Shown: positions 43,786 through 51,870 of the stretch, piece by piece
Layout: every line of letters begins with the position of its first letter
Numbering within the stretch: position 1 is the first letter of the stretch
Source of the DNA: JAXGZG01 sp050952065
GTDB taxonomy: Bacteria > Bacillota > Sulfobacillia > Fermentithermobacillales > Fermentithermobacillaceae
Assembly: GCA_050952065.1 (NCBI GenBank)
Contig: JBMNKF010000008.1
Span: 74,787 to 138,786 of the forward strand
Reading direction: 5' to 3'
DNA length: 64,000 nt
The notes under the pieces: generated by a model
The model's database searches: none
Seen by the model: the letters and a program-made list of their open reading frames with translations, nothing else
Told to the model about the DNA's origin: nothing
Translations under genes and position numbers: made by a program

Positions 43786-44576
43786 GCCATGCAATCGTAA
43801 TCGCTTCGGGCAAAGGAGGAGTCGGCAAGACCACAACGTGCGCTAATCTAGGTGCGGCCCTTGCTTCTTTGGGCAATAAGGTCGTGATGGTTGATGCCGA
43901 TATCGGTCTGCGAAACCTAGATGTTGTCATGGGGCTCGAGAACCGGATAGTGTACGATCTGGTAGATGTTGTTGAAGGCTACTGCAAACTAAGACAAGGT
44001 TTGATCAAGGACAAGCGTATTGGCGGCTTGTTCCTCTTGCCTGCGGCACAGACCAAAGACACCAACGCGGTAACGCCCGAACAGATGAAAGAACTCATCG
44101 CGGCAATCAAAGAGGACTATGACTTCGTTCTCATAGACTGCCCCGCGGGTATCGGACCCGGATTTCAGAACGCGATAGCCGGGGCCGACAAGGCCATCAT
44201 CGTCACGACCCCAGAGGTGTCGGCTGTGAGAGATGCCGACAGAGTGATCGGTCTCGTGGAGTCTACGGGGTTGGAAAGACCCGAGCTCATAATTAACAGG
44301 ATCAAGCCCAAGATGATGGCCAGAGGCGACATGATGGATATTCCCGACATCACAGACATCCTGGCCATTGATCTGCTGGGCGTAGTACCCGATGACGAGT
44401 ACATAGTTGTGTCCACCAATAAGGGCGAACCTGCGGTTCTGAGCGAGAACTCAAGGGCCGGCTTGGCCTTCAAGAATATCGCTCAACGTCTAATGGGAGA
44501 AGAAGTGCCATTGATGGACCTCACAGAGAGAGAAACGTTGTGGGATAGGTTCAAGAGAATGGTTAGGATTACATAA
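43782..44576 (+). CDS. minD: septum site-determining ATPase MinD
   Basis: Membrane-cycling ParA-type ATPase, about 264 residues. Deviant Walker A KGGVGKTT near residue 10, VMVDADIGLRNLDVVMGLENR, LIDCPAGIGPGF, and a C-terminal amphipathic helix TLWDRFKRMVRIT for membrane binding. TTG 43782 is preferred over ATG 43767 since GGGAGGGAG lies just upstream and MSHAIVIASGKGG aligns with MinD. Confidence 0.95.
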   Translation: MSHAIVIASGKGGVGKTTTCANLGAALASLGNKVVMVDADIGLRNLDVVMGLENRIVYDLVDVVEGYCKLRQGLIKDKRIGGLFLLPAAQTKDTNAVTPEQMKELIAAIKEDYDFVLIDCPAGIGPGFQNAIAGADKAIIVTTPEVSAVRDADRVIGLVESTGLERPELIINRIKPKMMARGDMMDIPDITDILAIDLLGVVPDDEYIVVSTNKGEPAVLSENSRAGLAFKNIAQRLMGEEVPLMDLTERETLWDRFKRMVRIT

Positions 44577-44588
44577 GGGGGGATAGCC

Positions 44589-44873
44589 GTGTTCAACTGG
44601 TTTAAGAGGAAGTCCACTCCTAAGGATGTGGCCAAGGACAGACTGCGTTTGGTGCTGATGCAGGATCGAATATCCTTGGCGCCTCGGGCCTTGGAACAGA
44701 TGAAAGACGACGTTATCTCGGCTATTTCCAAGTACGTCGAAATTGACCGGTCGGGCATCGAGTTCAGTTGGAAGGACATTGACAGAAGGCAGGCTTTGGT
44801 CGCGAGCATTCCTGTGCTTTCTGTGAAAAGGGGAGAGATCTTAAACGATCGAGCTACCCAGCGTACGTATTGA
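44589..44873 (+). CDS. minE: cell division topological specificity factor MinE
   Basis: 94 residues. N-terminal MFNWFKRKS membrane-targeting sequence, DRLRLVLMQDRISLAPRALEQMKDDVISAISKYVEID (anti-MinCD and dimerisation), then FSWKDIDRRQALVASIPVL. Present as a complete MinCDE set, so pole-to-pole oscillation rather than DivIVA-type control is expected. GTG 44589. The end overlaps the proposed rodA start. Confidence 0.94.
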   Translation: MFNWFKRKSTPKDVAKDRLRLVLMQDRISLAPRALEQMKDDVISAISKYVEIDRSGIEFSWKDIDRRQALVASIPVLSVKRGEILNDRATQRTY

Positions 44874-45987
44874 GCGCCGGATAGTTAGGCGCATCGACTG
44901 GTACCTCTTGGTCGCTGTGCTGCTCTTGAACGCTCTCTCGTTGCCACTGATCGACAGCGCCACCCATGGAAGTCAGGACCATTATTGGATGAAAAAGCAA
45001 GCGGTTCTTGTGCTCATTTCCATAGTCGTTCTTCTATTGGGGACGTTTGTAGATTACAGCGACTTGGTGAACTTGGCGCCGTGGTTCTATGCTGCAACAG
45101 TGGCTTTATTGGTGGCGGTCTTTTTCGTAGGTAAGACGGTGGATGGGGCAACGCGGTGGATCCCTTTACCCTTTTTTGACCTCCAGCCTTCAGAGGTTGC
45201 CAAAGTGGTCATGATTCTTTTTTCGGCAAGAATCATATCGCGATCTGAAGCGCCACCGGAGACCTTGTGGGATGTGATTTCCTACTACGCCTGGACCCTT
45301 GTGCCTTTGTTGCTCATCCTGAAGCAGCCAGACCTTGGGACCGCTCTTGCTGCCGCAGCGACAACCACAGGCGTCTTGTACTTTAGCGGCACTTCCGGGA
45401 AAATCGTTTTCAAGTTTGGCGCTTTATGCGCAGCAGTGGTTGCCACCATGGTCTTGCTGCACATCTACGCCGGGTTGCCTCTTCCTCTTGACGAGTACCA
45501 GGTAGACAGGTTGGTTTCCCTGTTTCAAGCCAATGAGGATCCTTTGGGCAGGGGTTATCAAGTTATCCAGTCTAAGATAGCCATAGGATCTGGAACCATA
45601 TGGGGGAAGGGCTTGGGCCGGGGCACCCAAAACCGCTTGGGTTTCATACCAAAACAATATACAGATTTCGTGTTCTCTGTTGTCGGCGAAGAGCTGGGTT
45701 TTGTAGGTTCCATGGTGGTTCTTGGGGTCTACGCTCTGATCCTGTTCCGATGCCTTTTGGCGGCACTTGGGGCTCCTGATCGAGAAGGGACTATGGTCGC
45801 AGGTGGAGTGCTAGCCATGTTCGCCTTCCACCTAATGGTGAACCTAGGGATGACTATGGGGATAATGCCGGTGACCGGCGTTACGTTGCCGTTCTTAAGC
45901 TATGGAGGGTCATCTCTGATGGTGAACTCGTTCGCTGTGGGGTTGGTACTTAATGTAGGGTGGAAACGGCATAAAATACTGTTCTAG
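44845..45987 (+). CDS. rodA: RodA/FtsW-family peptidoglycan glycosyltransferase
   Basis: SEDS polymerase of rod elongation, about 380 residues, ten membrane helices. Visible: HYWMKKQAVLV, GATRWIPLPFFDLQPSEVAKVVMILFSAR, LKQPDLGTAL (essential Asp region), FIPKQYTDFVFSVVGEELGF and GVTLPFLSYGGSS. The first standard start is TTG 44908, but conserved residues RRIVRRIDWYLL are encoded upstream of it in the same frame. ACG 44845 lies 8 bp after AGGGGAGA with no stop between, so an ACG start (or misread ATG) is proposed. Confidence 0.9.
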   Translation, partial: TIELPSVRIERRIVRRIDWYLLVAVLLLNALSLPLIDSATHGSQDHYWMKKQAVLVLISIVVLLLGTFVDYSDLVNLAPWFYAATVALLVAVFFVGKTVDGATRWIPLPFFDLQPSEVAKVVMILFSARIISRSEAPPETLWDVISYYAWTLVPLLLILKQPDLGTALAAAATTTGVLYFSGTSGKIVFKFGALCAAVVATMVLLHIYAGLPLPLDEYQVDRLVSLFQANEDPLGRGYQVIQSKIAIGSGTIWGKGLGRGTQNRLGFIPKQYTDFVFSVVGEELGFVGSMVVLGVYALILFRCLLAALGAPDREGTMVAGGVLAMFAFHLMVNLGMTMGIMPVTGVTLPFLSYGGSSLMVNSFAVGLVLNVGWKRHKILF

Positions 45988-46012
45988 AAGGACTCTATCG
46001 AGGAGGGATCTC

Positions 46013-46465
46013 TTGAGGGAGATCGGAACTGTCGTGTCAGTAGGGGAGCGCAGGATCACGGTTTCGGTCAAGAAGACCGACGCTTGCGCCAGCTGCCGCC
46101 AGTGTTCCCACGCCCATGTTGCATTCGGAGACAACGACACCCTTGTTATAGAGGCACTCCCTGTAGGAGAGGTGAAGCCGGGCGACAAAGTAGAGTTGGA
46201 AATGACAAACAAGGACTATCTCAGGTTGTCGTTCTTGATCTACATTGTACCCGTCTTGGCCCTATTGGGCGGGTTGGGGCTCGGATGGCTCTTGGGCAGT
46301 CTTCTGGAAAAGGCCTCTCTTTGGAGCGCGGTGTTCGGTATTGGCTCGCTTGGGCTATCCTTCTTATGGCTACACAATTACGATAAGGCAGCCCGCCAAA
46401 CCGGAAGATATCTTCCTATAGCCAGACCTTATTCTACCTCGTTTGACCGACTGTCTCCGGATTGA
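46013..46465 (+). CDS. RseC/MucC-like SoxR-reducing system protein
   Basis: 150 residues. The N-terminal beta domain has MREIGTVVSVGERRITVSVKKTDACASCRQCSHAH, with Cys pair C-x2-C-x2-C typical of RseC, followed by two membrane helices (FLIYIVPVLALLGGLGLGWLLG, SAVFGIGSLGLSFLWLH). In proteobacteria it acts with Rsx/Rnf; an rnf operon lies ~10 kb upstream here. TTG 46013 follows GAGGAGGGA. The last 32 bp overlap the convergent XPB-partner gene. Confidence 0.85.
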   Translation: MREIGTVVSVGERRITVSVKKTDACASCRQCSHAHVAFGDNDTLVIEALPVGEVKPGDKVELEMTNKDYLRLSFLIYIVPVLALLGGLGLGWLLGSLLEKASLWSAVFGIGSLGLSFLWLHNYDKAARQTGRYLPIARPYSTSFDRLSPD

Positions 46466-48029
46466 ACTGAGCCTTAGCGCCGATCTTGGGCATATAACCT
46501 TCTTCAGACAGCGCGTTTACCAACTGATCGTAAGACGAACTCTGTACCACAAGATAGCATGGTCCGACCCTGTCTTTGAGGTAAGGTCTAATCTTGGGAG
46601 AAAGCATGAGTTCATCAGCCAGTTCCGCCGTGTCACACTTCATGAGGATGACGTCCTCGAATTCTATGCGTCCGTAGGAGGTACCCCAGTGGGATATGGA
46701 GTACTCGACGTTCTGAGGAACAGGTACCTTAGAATGTGTGCTCAGAAATTCGAGGATGGTCTCGGGCGTGTATGAGTGTATCAGCGCATGGTACACTGAG
46801 TTTCGAGTGAGCCTGTAAACCATCATCTGATCGGGCTTTGCCAACTCGGCAAAGGTATCCACGGACCACAACAGCCTAGGGGCTATCGTACAAGGAACGA
46901 GCACATCGAAGTTGGACTGAACATAAACAAACGCATCAAAGTGTTCCTCCGGCCATGGATAGTCCCTATCGAACAAGGCTCTTCCCAGAGGCGTCGGCCT
47001 TACATAAGTCCCGCTTATGTTAGTGGCCACTTCTAGAGCGCCCAGGTACTCCAGTAAGTCGACGAGGTTTCTTTCCACTCTCAGGTTAAGACCATGGGAT
47101 GAATGGCTTGTGGAAAGGGTCTCCATCTCGGTCAAGAGAATCTCCAGAGACAGAATCGATCCTTCGGGCGCTTTGAGGATGATCCATAGAAGGGTCTGCA
47201 AGTCCGTGTCTTGTGCCAGAAAAGACGAGCGCCAATACTCGAACATATCCTGGCGCCATTTTTCGTAAGGTGCGTTAATCCATTCCATGGCCTTGGGTCC
47301 CAGCCGCAAGAGTCCGTTACGTTCCTCAACTAAGTTGTGGGACTTTGCAAAATACAGAATGAAGGCCAGCCGTGGCGGATACCTCACCGGAAACAGGGAT
47401 TCGTCTAGGGTCGCTTGCTCCTCCTCAATGAGAATCGAAATATCGTTCTGGGCTTTCTTGAACATGACGCCTGCCTGGGTCAGCTTAACCTCATTCTTGC
47501 GCAGGTAGGACAAGAACAGACACACGTGTCGAAGCGGTGAAGCCATGTCCGCACGGTGCCTGGGAACGAACCTGTCGTCATCGATGGCGGCCGCCCTGAA
47601 GATGTCCGAGAGAAAGAAACCGCCGAGCACGGGGCGCAAATCAGACGGAACAAAGTAGACGTGTCTGTAACCCTCTCTCTTGGTAAAGACTAGGCCGCGG
47701 GAGATGAGGGCCTCTATGACCTTGGCGCCGTTTCGCCGCCACTTCCTAGACAGCTGATTGAGCTTCTGGTGGCATTGTTCTACAACAACCCCTGAGCCTC
47801 CGGCTGCCACCGTAATAAGCCTTAGGGCCAGAACCTCCTCCTGGTTCAGGCCATTCATTGCCACTAGGGCATTAGCTGGTATTAGCAGGTGCGAAGAGAC
47901 CTTTTTGGCGAGAATGGCTTCCGGCGATTTCGAGGCGTCTTGACTCTTTTGGGGCGCTATGCCATAGAAAGCCGCAATGGCTCGAACCCTTTCTGCCGGA
48001 GTTGAAAGAAGAGATTCATAGAGTGTCAT
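46434..48029 (-). CDS. XPB-helicase partner protein with Helicase_C_3-like domain
   Basis: 531 residues, lies directly after the XPB-type helicase on the reverse strand with 1 bp between. It has no Walker motifs. The middle is helical and winged-helix-like (LSRKWRRNGAKVIEALISRGLVFTKREG). The C-terminal third, FDAFVYVQSNFDVLVP then ILEFLSTHSKVPVPQNVEYSISHWGTSYGRIEFEDVILMKC, matches the Helicase_C_3 family and parallels the N-terminus of the helicase itself. Likely forms a complex with XPB (inference). Start ATG 48029 with AAGGAGA upstream. Confidence 0.78.
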   Translation of the reverse strand: MTLYESLLSTPAERVRAIAAFYGIAPQKSQDASKSPEAILAKKVSSHLLIPANALVAMNGLNQEEVLALRLITVAAGGSGVVVEQCHQKLNQLSRKWRRNGAKVIEALISRGLVFTKREGYRHVYFVPSDLRPVLGGFFLSDIFRAAAIDDDRFVPRHRADMASPLRHVCLFLSYLRKNEVKLTQAGVMFKKAQNDISILIEEEQATLDESLFPVRYPPRLAFILYFAKSHNLVEERNGLLRLGPKAMEWINAPYEKWRQDMFEYWRSSFLAQDTDLQTLLWIILKAPEGSILSLEILLTEMETLSTSHSSHGLNLRVERNLVDLLEYLGALEVATNISGTYVRPTPLGRALFDRDYPWPEEHFDAFVYVQSNFDVLVPCTIAPRLLWSVDTFAELAKPDQMMVYRLTRNSVYHALIHSYTPETILEFLSTHSKVPVPQNVEYSISHWGTSYGRIEFEDVILMKCDTAELADELMLSPKIRPYLKDRVGPCYLVVQSSSYDQLVNALSEEGYMPKIGAKAQFNPETVGQTR

Positions 48030-48030
48030 C

Positions 48031-49728
48031 CTATGTCATCTCCTTGGCCGACTCGAAGAAATGTCCCGACTCCCAGATTGTGTACTTGTATCCTTGCTCG
48101 GTCAAGAACAGCTGGCGCTTCTGGGAGAACACCTGGTCTTTGGTGTTTCTTGTTACCAGCGAGTAGAAAGTCGCACTTTCTCCTTGAGGCTTAGGCCGCA
48201 AGATCCTACCTAGACGCTGGGCCTCTTCTTGACGGGAGCCAAAAGTTCCTGATACCTGGATAGCCACATTGGCATCGGGAAGATCGACAGAGAAGTTGGC
48301 CACTTTTGAAACTACAAGCGTCTTCAATCGCCCCTTCTTGAACTCGGAATAAAGAGATTCCCGCTCGGCGTTGGGAGTCTGTCCGCAAAGCAAGGGCGCG
48401 TCAAGGACTTTGGAGATCGTCTCTAACTGGTCCAAGTACTGGCCTATGACTAGCACCTGATCGGACTTGTGGTGCGCCAAGATTTTCTCCAATACCGGTA
48501 TCTTGTTGGGGTTTGTAGCCGCTATTCGATATTTGTCTCGTTCCCCGGCTGTAGCGTACGCAAGCCTATCTTCGGGAGAAAGGTCGACACGGAGCTCGTG
48601 GCAGTGAGCTTGAGCGATCCAATTCTGCTCCTCAAGCTCTTTCCAGGGTTTATCAAATTTCTTAGGGCCGATGAGGCTGAACACCTCATCTTCGCGCCCG
48701 TCTTCCCTTACCAAAGTTGCAGTGAGGCCTAGGCGTCTCCTAGCCTGCAGGTCGGCAGTAATCCTGAACACGGGAGCGGGCAATAGGTGTACCTCGTCGT
48801 AAATGATGAGACCCCAGTTCCCCTTCTGAAAAAGATCGAAATGGGGGTAGTCGCCCTCGCCGTCTTTTCTTCGGTAAGTGAGTATTTGGTAAGTGGTTAC
48901 AGTCACAGGCCCGATCTCTTTGGTTTCGCCGCTATACTCCTTAATCACATCTGGGGGTAGATTAGTCTTGTCTAGTAGTTCGTTTATCCATTGGCGCAGC
49001 GCCACCACATTGGTAGTGAGGATGAGCGTGTGCATTTTGACTTTCTCCATAACGCCCATGCCAACCACTGTCTTTCCCGCTCCGCACGGAAGCACTATGA
49101 CTCCGCTGCCACCGTATATCCCGCCGCCGGCCCAGAACCCGTCGCAGGCCGCCTTCTGATAAGGTCTCAGGGCGAAGGGCTTGCCTGAAGCCGTGACGTC
49201 TCTCAACGACACCTCAAGGGGATCTCCGGGGTGGTACCCGGCCAGATCTTGACAGGGGTAGTTCATCTTGATGAGCGCCTGCTTCAGAGGCCCTCTGGCG
49301 TGAGGTTCTATGGCAAGACACTCATCTGAGATCACTTTCTGAATGTATGGTTTGGTCTTTTCGGATCGCTTAATTTCCTCTGTCACAAGCGGGTCTCGTG
49401 AATGCAGCAGAAGGGTCTCGCCATCGGATTCCAGGCGCAGTATCCCGTACTTCCCCATAGTGTCTTCAATGTAGATCTTTATGTTTTGAGGCACGGGGTA
49501 TCGCGAATACTCCCCTAGGCTTTTCAGGACATCGCCGGACGACAGGCCGCACGAAGCCGCGTTCCACAGCGACAGGGGAGACAACCTGTAGGTGTGAATG
49601 TACTCGGGGCTCTTCACCAAGTCAGAAAACCGCATAAGGCTATCCCTGGCACTTTCGTAAGCCGGGTTATCTACCTCAAGCAGTATTGAGCCATCGCTCT
49701 GAACTACCGCAGGGTTTTCTCTAGACAT
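48031..49728 (-). CDS. bacterial XPB/Ssl2-type superfamily-2 DNA helicase
   Basis: 565 residues. The N-terminal domain (about 1-160) carries YIHTYRLSPLSLWNAASCGLSSGDVLKSLGEYSRYPVPQNI, a Helicase_C_3-like region. The helicase core follows: Walker A LPCGAGKT, DEVH box (IIYDEVHLLPAPVFR), LTATLVREDGREDE, and motif VI QRLGRILRPK. This layout is that of bacterial XPB, a 3'-5' helicase resembling eukaryotic TFIIH XPB. Start ATG 49728 (GGAGGG upstream) is chosen over GTG 49740. Divergent from pcrA; role probably repair or transcription-linked. Confidence 0.88.
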   Translation of the reverse strand: MSRENPAVVQSDGSILLEVDNPAYESARDSLMRFSDLVKSPEYIHTYRLSPLSLWNAASCGLSSGDVLKSLGEYSRYPVPQNIKIYIEDTMGKYGILRLESDGETLLLHSRDPLVTEEIKRSEKTKPYIQKVISDECLAIEPHARGPLKQALIKMNYPCQDLAGYHPGDPLEVSLRDVTASGKPFALRPYQKAACDGFWAGGGIYGGSGVIVLPCGAGKTVVGMGVMEKVKMHTLILTTNVVALRQWINELLDKTNLPPDVIKEYSGETKEIGPVTVTTYQILTYRRKDGEGDYPHFDLFQKGNWGLIIYDEVHLLPAPVFRITADLQARRRLGLTATLVREDGREDEVFSLIGPKKFDKPWKELEEQNWIAQAHCHELRVDLSPEDRLAYATAGERDKYRIAATNPNKIPVLEKILAHHKSDQVLVIGQYLDQLETISKVLDAPLLCGQTPNAERESLYSEFKKGRLKTLVVSKVANFSVDLPDANVAIQVSGTFGSRQEEAQRLGRILRPKPQGESATFYSLVTRNTKDQVFSQKRQLFLTEQGYKYTIWESGHFFESAKEMT

Positions 49729-49746
49729 GGCTCCCTCCACAACGGT

Positions 49747-49758
49747 GCCTTTAAAGGC
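49747..49758. promoter_or_regulatory. 12-bp palindrome upstream of the XPB operon
   Basis: GCCTTTAAAGGC is a perfect palindrome 18 bp upstream of the XPB start, in the divergent region with pcrA. A possible operator; no regulator is known. Confidence 0.25.
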
Positions 49759-49854
49759 TCGATTCGGGACTCTCCCTAAATAACTATCTTTCTACGGTTA
49801 CCGCCTAAAACCTTCTATGCTTACACTGGAAAATTCGCGATGCGGAACGAGACC

Positions 49855-49884
49855 TTACCGAATTCTTCCCCCATCCGGTATAAT
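49855..49884 (+). promoter_or_regulatory. candidate pcrA promoter
   Basis: TTACCG (49855-49860), 18 bp, TATAAT (49879-49884). Transcription would start near 49891, only a few bases before ATG 49896, which suggests either a leaderless mRNA or use of the in-frame TTG 49917, which has AGGCGGTG upstream. Confidence 0.5.
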
Positions 49885-49895
49885 CTCTTTGTCAA

Positions 49896-51850
49896 ATGAC
49901 ACAGGCGGTGCTTCTATTGAATGAACTTGACATTATCCTAGAGGATCTCAACCCTGAGCAACGTGAGGCGGTCACTCATACTGACGGCCCTCTCTTGATT
50001 CTGGCAGGGGCCGGGAGCGGTAAGACGACGGTTTTAACAAGGCGAGTGGCGTATCTCATTTCCCGAGGTGTGCCCCCTCAATTGATTTTGACAATCACTT
50101 TCACTAATAAGGCTGCTAACGAGCTAAAGACCCGGATCGAGACGATGCTGGGGGACAGAGCCAGAGGCATCTGGGCCATGACTTTTCATGCGGCTTGCGC
50201 CAGGATATTGAGGGCCGAATACCCCGACATCGGGCGCTCCGGTAGGTTCTCCATCGCAGATAGCCAAGACCAAGTCAAGATCATGAAACTGTGTCTCAAA
50301 GAATTGGATCTCTCTGAGAAGCAGTATGCCCCCAAGGGAGTCTTGCACGCAGTGTCTAGTGCCAAGGATTGCCTCATGAGCCCAGAAGCGTACTGTCAGC
50401 AAGCCTCCACTTTTTACGAGACCAAGGTGGCGGAGGCCTACGCTCTATACCAGGCGAAACTGACAGAAATGGACACCCTTGATTTCGATGACCTCATTGT
50501 GGAGACTGTGCGGTTGTTCCAAGAACACCCTCATATACTGAGAAAGTACCAGGAACGGTTCAGGTACATCATGGTAGATGAGTATCAGGATACTAACCAT
50601 GCCCAGTATGTGTTCACCAAACTTTTGGCGCAGGTGCATCGCAATATCGCCGTTGTGGGCGATGACGACCAGAGCATTTATACCTTCAGGGCGCTGATAT
50701 CAGGAACATCCTTGAGTTCGAGAAGGATTACCCTTCATCCAAGGTTGTCAAACTCGAGGAGAACTACCGTTCGACCCAGGTGATTCTTGATGGTGCTTTC
50801 AACGTGGTAAAACACAACCTGGAGCGAAAGGACAAGAGGCTTTGGACAGCGGCGGAGGGTGGAGTGCCAATTACTCTGTACGCCGCTGAGACTGGAGATG
50901 ACGAGGCCAGATTTGTGGCTTCAGAGCTCGAAAAGCTGGCTATGGAAGGTGTCCCTCTGAATTCTTGTGCCATCCTATACCGCACCCACGCCCAATCACG
51001 GCCGTTCGAAGAGGAGTTCGTGAGACGGGGGATCCCATATGCGGTTTTGTCCGGGTACCGGTTCTACGAGCGCAAACACATTAAAGATTCTATCAGTTAT
51101 CTCAGGCTCTTGGCGTACCCCAAAGACGCTATCGCTTTGGAACGGGTGATAAACGAACCTCCCCGGGGGCTTGGGCCTGCAGCAGTGAGAAAGATAGTCG
51201 CCCATGCGTCAGAGAAAAAGGTGCCCCTCATGCAGGCCATGATGGACGCTGATTCCATTAAGGGACTCAACAGGGCCCAGAGAAAATCGGCAATGGATTT
51301 CGGTAATCTTCTGGATCTGATGTCACAAAAAGCGTCATCGACTCCTTTGCATGCGCTTTGCTATGAACTCCTGCATGAATCGGGATACTGGGAAGCCTTG
51401 GAAAATCAGGGCACTCCCGAGAGCGAGTCGAGATTGGAGGATCTTAACGAGCTTATTGGCTCCATGAAACCATGGGAGGGCAACGAAAACGCTCTCACCG
51501 AATATCTGGAGATGTGTTCGCTTGTCTCCGACCAAGACACCTATGACGCCCAAAAGGACGCCTGCATTATGGGCACCCTACACTCGGCCAAGGGATTGGA
51601 GTTTTCGGCAGTGTTCTTGGTTGGCGTTGAGGACGGTAGCCTCCCTCACGAGCGGTCGATCTTTGATCAGCGCCAGTTGGAAGAAGAAAGGCGTCTCCTC
51701 TACGTGGGCATGACACGAGCCAAGAGGTTTCTGTACTTGTCTTTTGCGTTTTCCCGACAAGGGTATTTGGGCAATTCCAGGAGGGCGGTATCTAGGTTCA
51801 TACGCGAGATCCCCAGGGAATTGTTGGACGTCAAGACTTGGGAAGATTAG
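49896..51850 (+). CDS. pcrA: DNA helicase PcrA/UvrD, with single-base frameshift
   Basis: Superfamily-1 helicase in repair and replication restart. The first part (to about 50690) has LNPEQREAVTHTDGPLLILAGAGSGKTT (Walker A), TFTNKAANELKTRI, FHAACARILR and VDEYQDTN (Walker B), VVGDDDQSIYTFR; the second frame continues with KLEENYRS (encoded just before 50780), YRTHAQSRPFEEEFVRRGIPYAVLSG, TLHSAKGLEF and RRLLYVGMTRAKR. Inserting one G in GGG 50689-50691 restores FRGADIRNILEFEKDYPSS. A sequencing error at a G run is most likely. The C-terminal extension of classical PcrA (~60 residues) appears short. Confidence 0.92.
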
Positions 51851-51870
51851 CGTGGGGAGGGATGCCTTCC

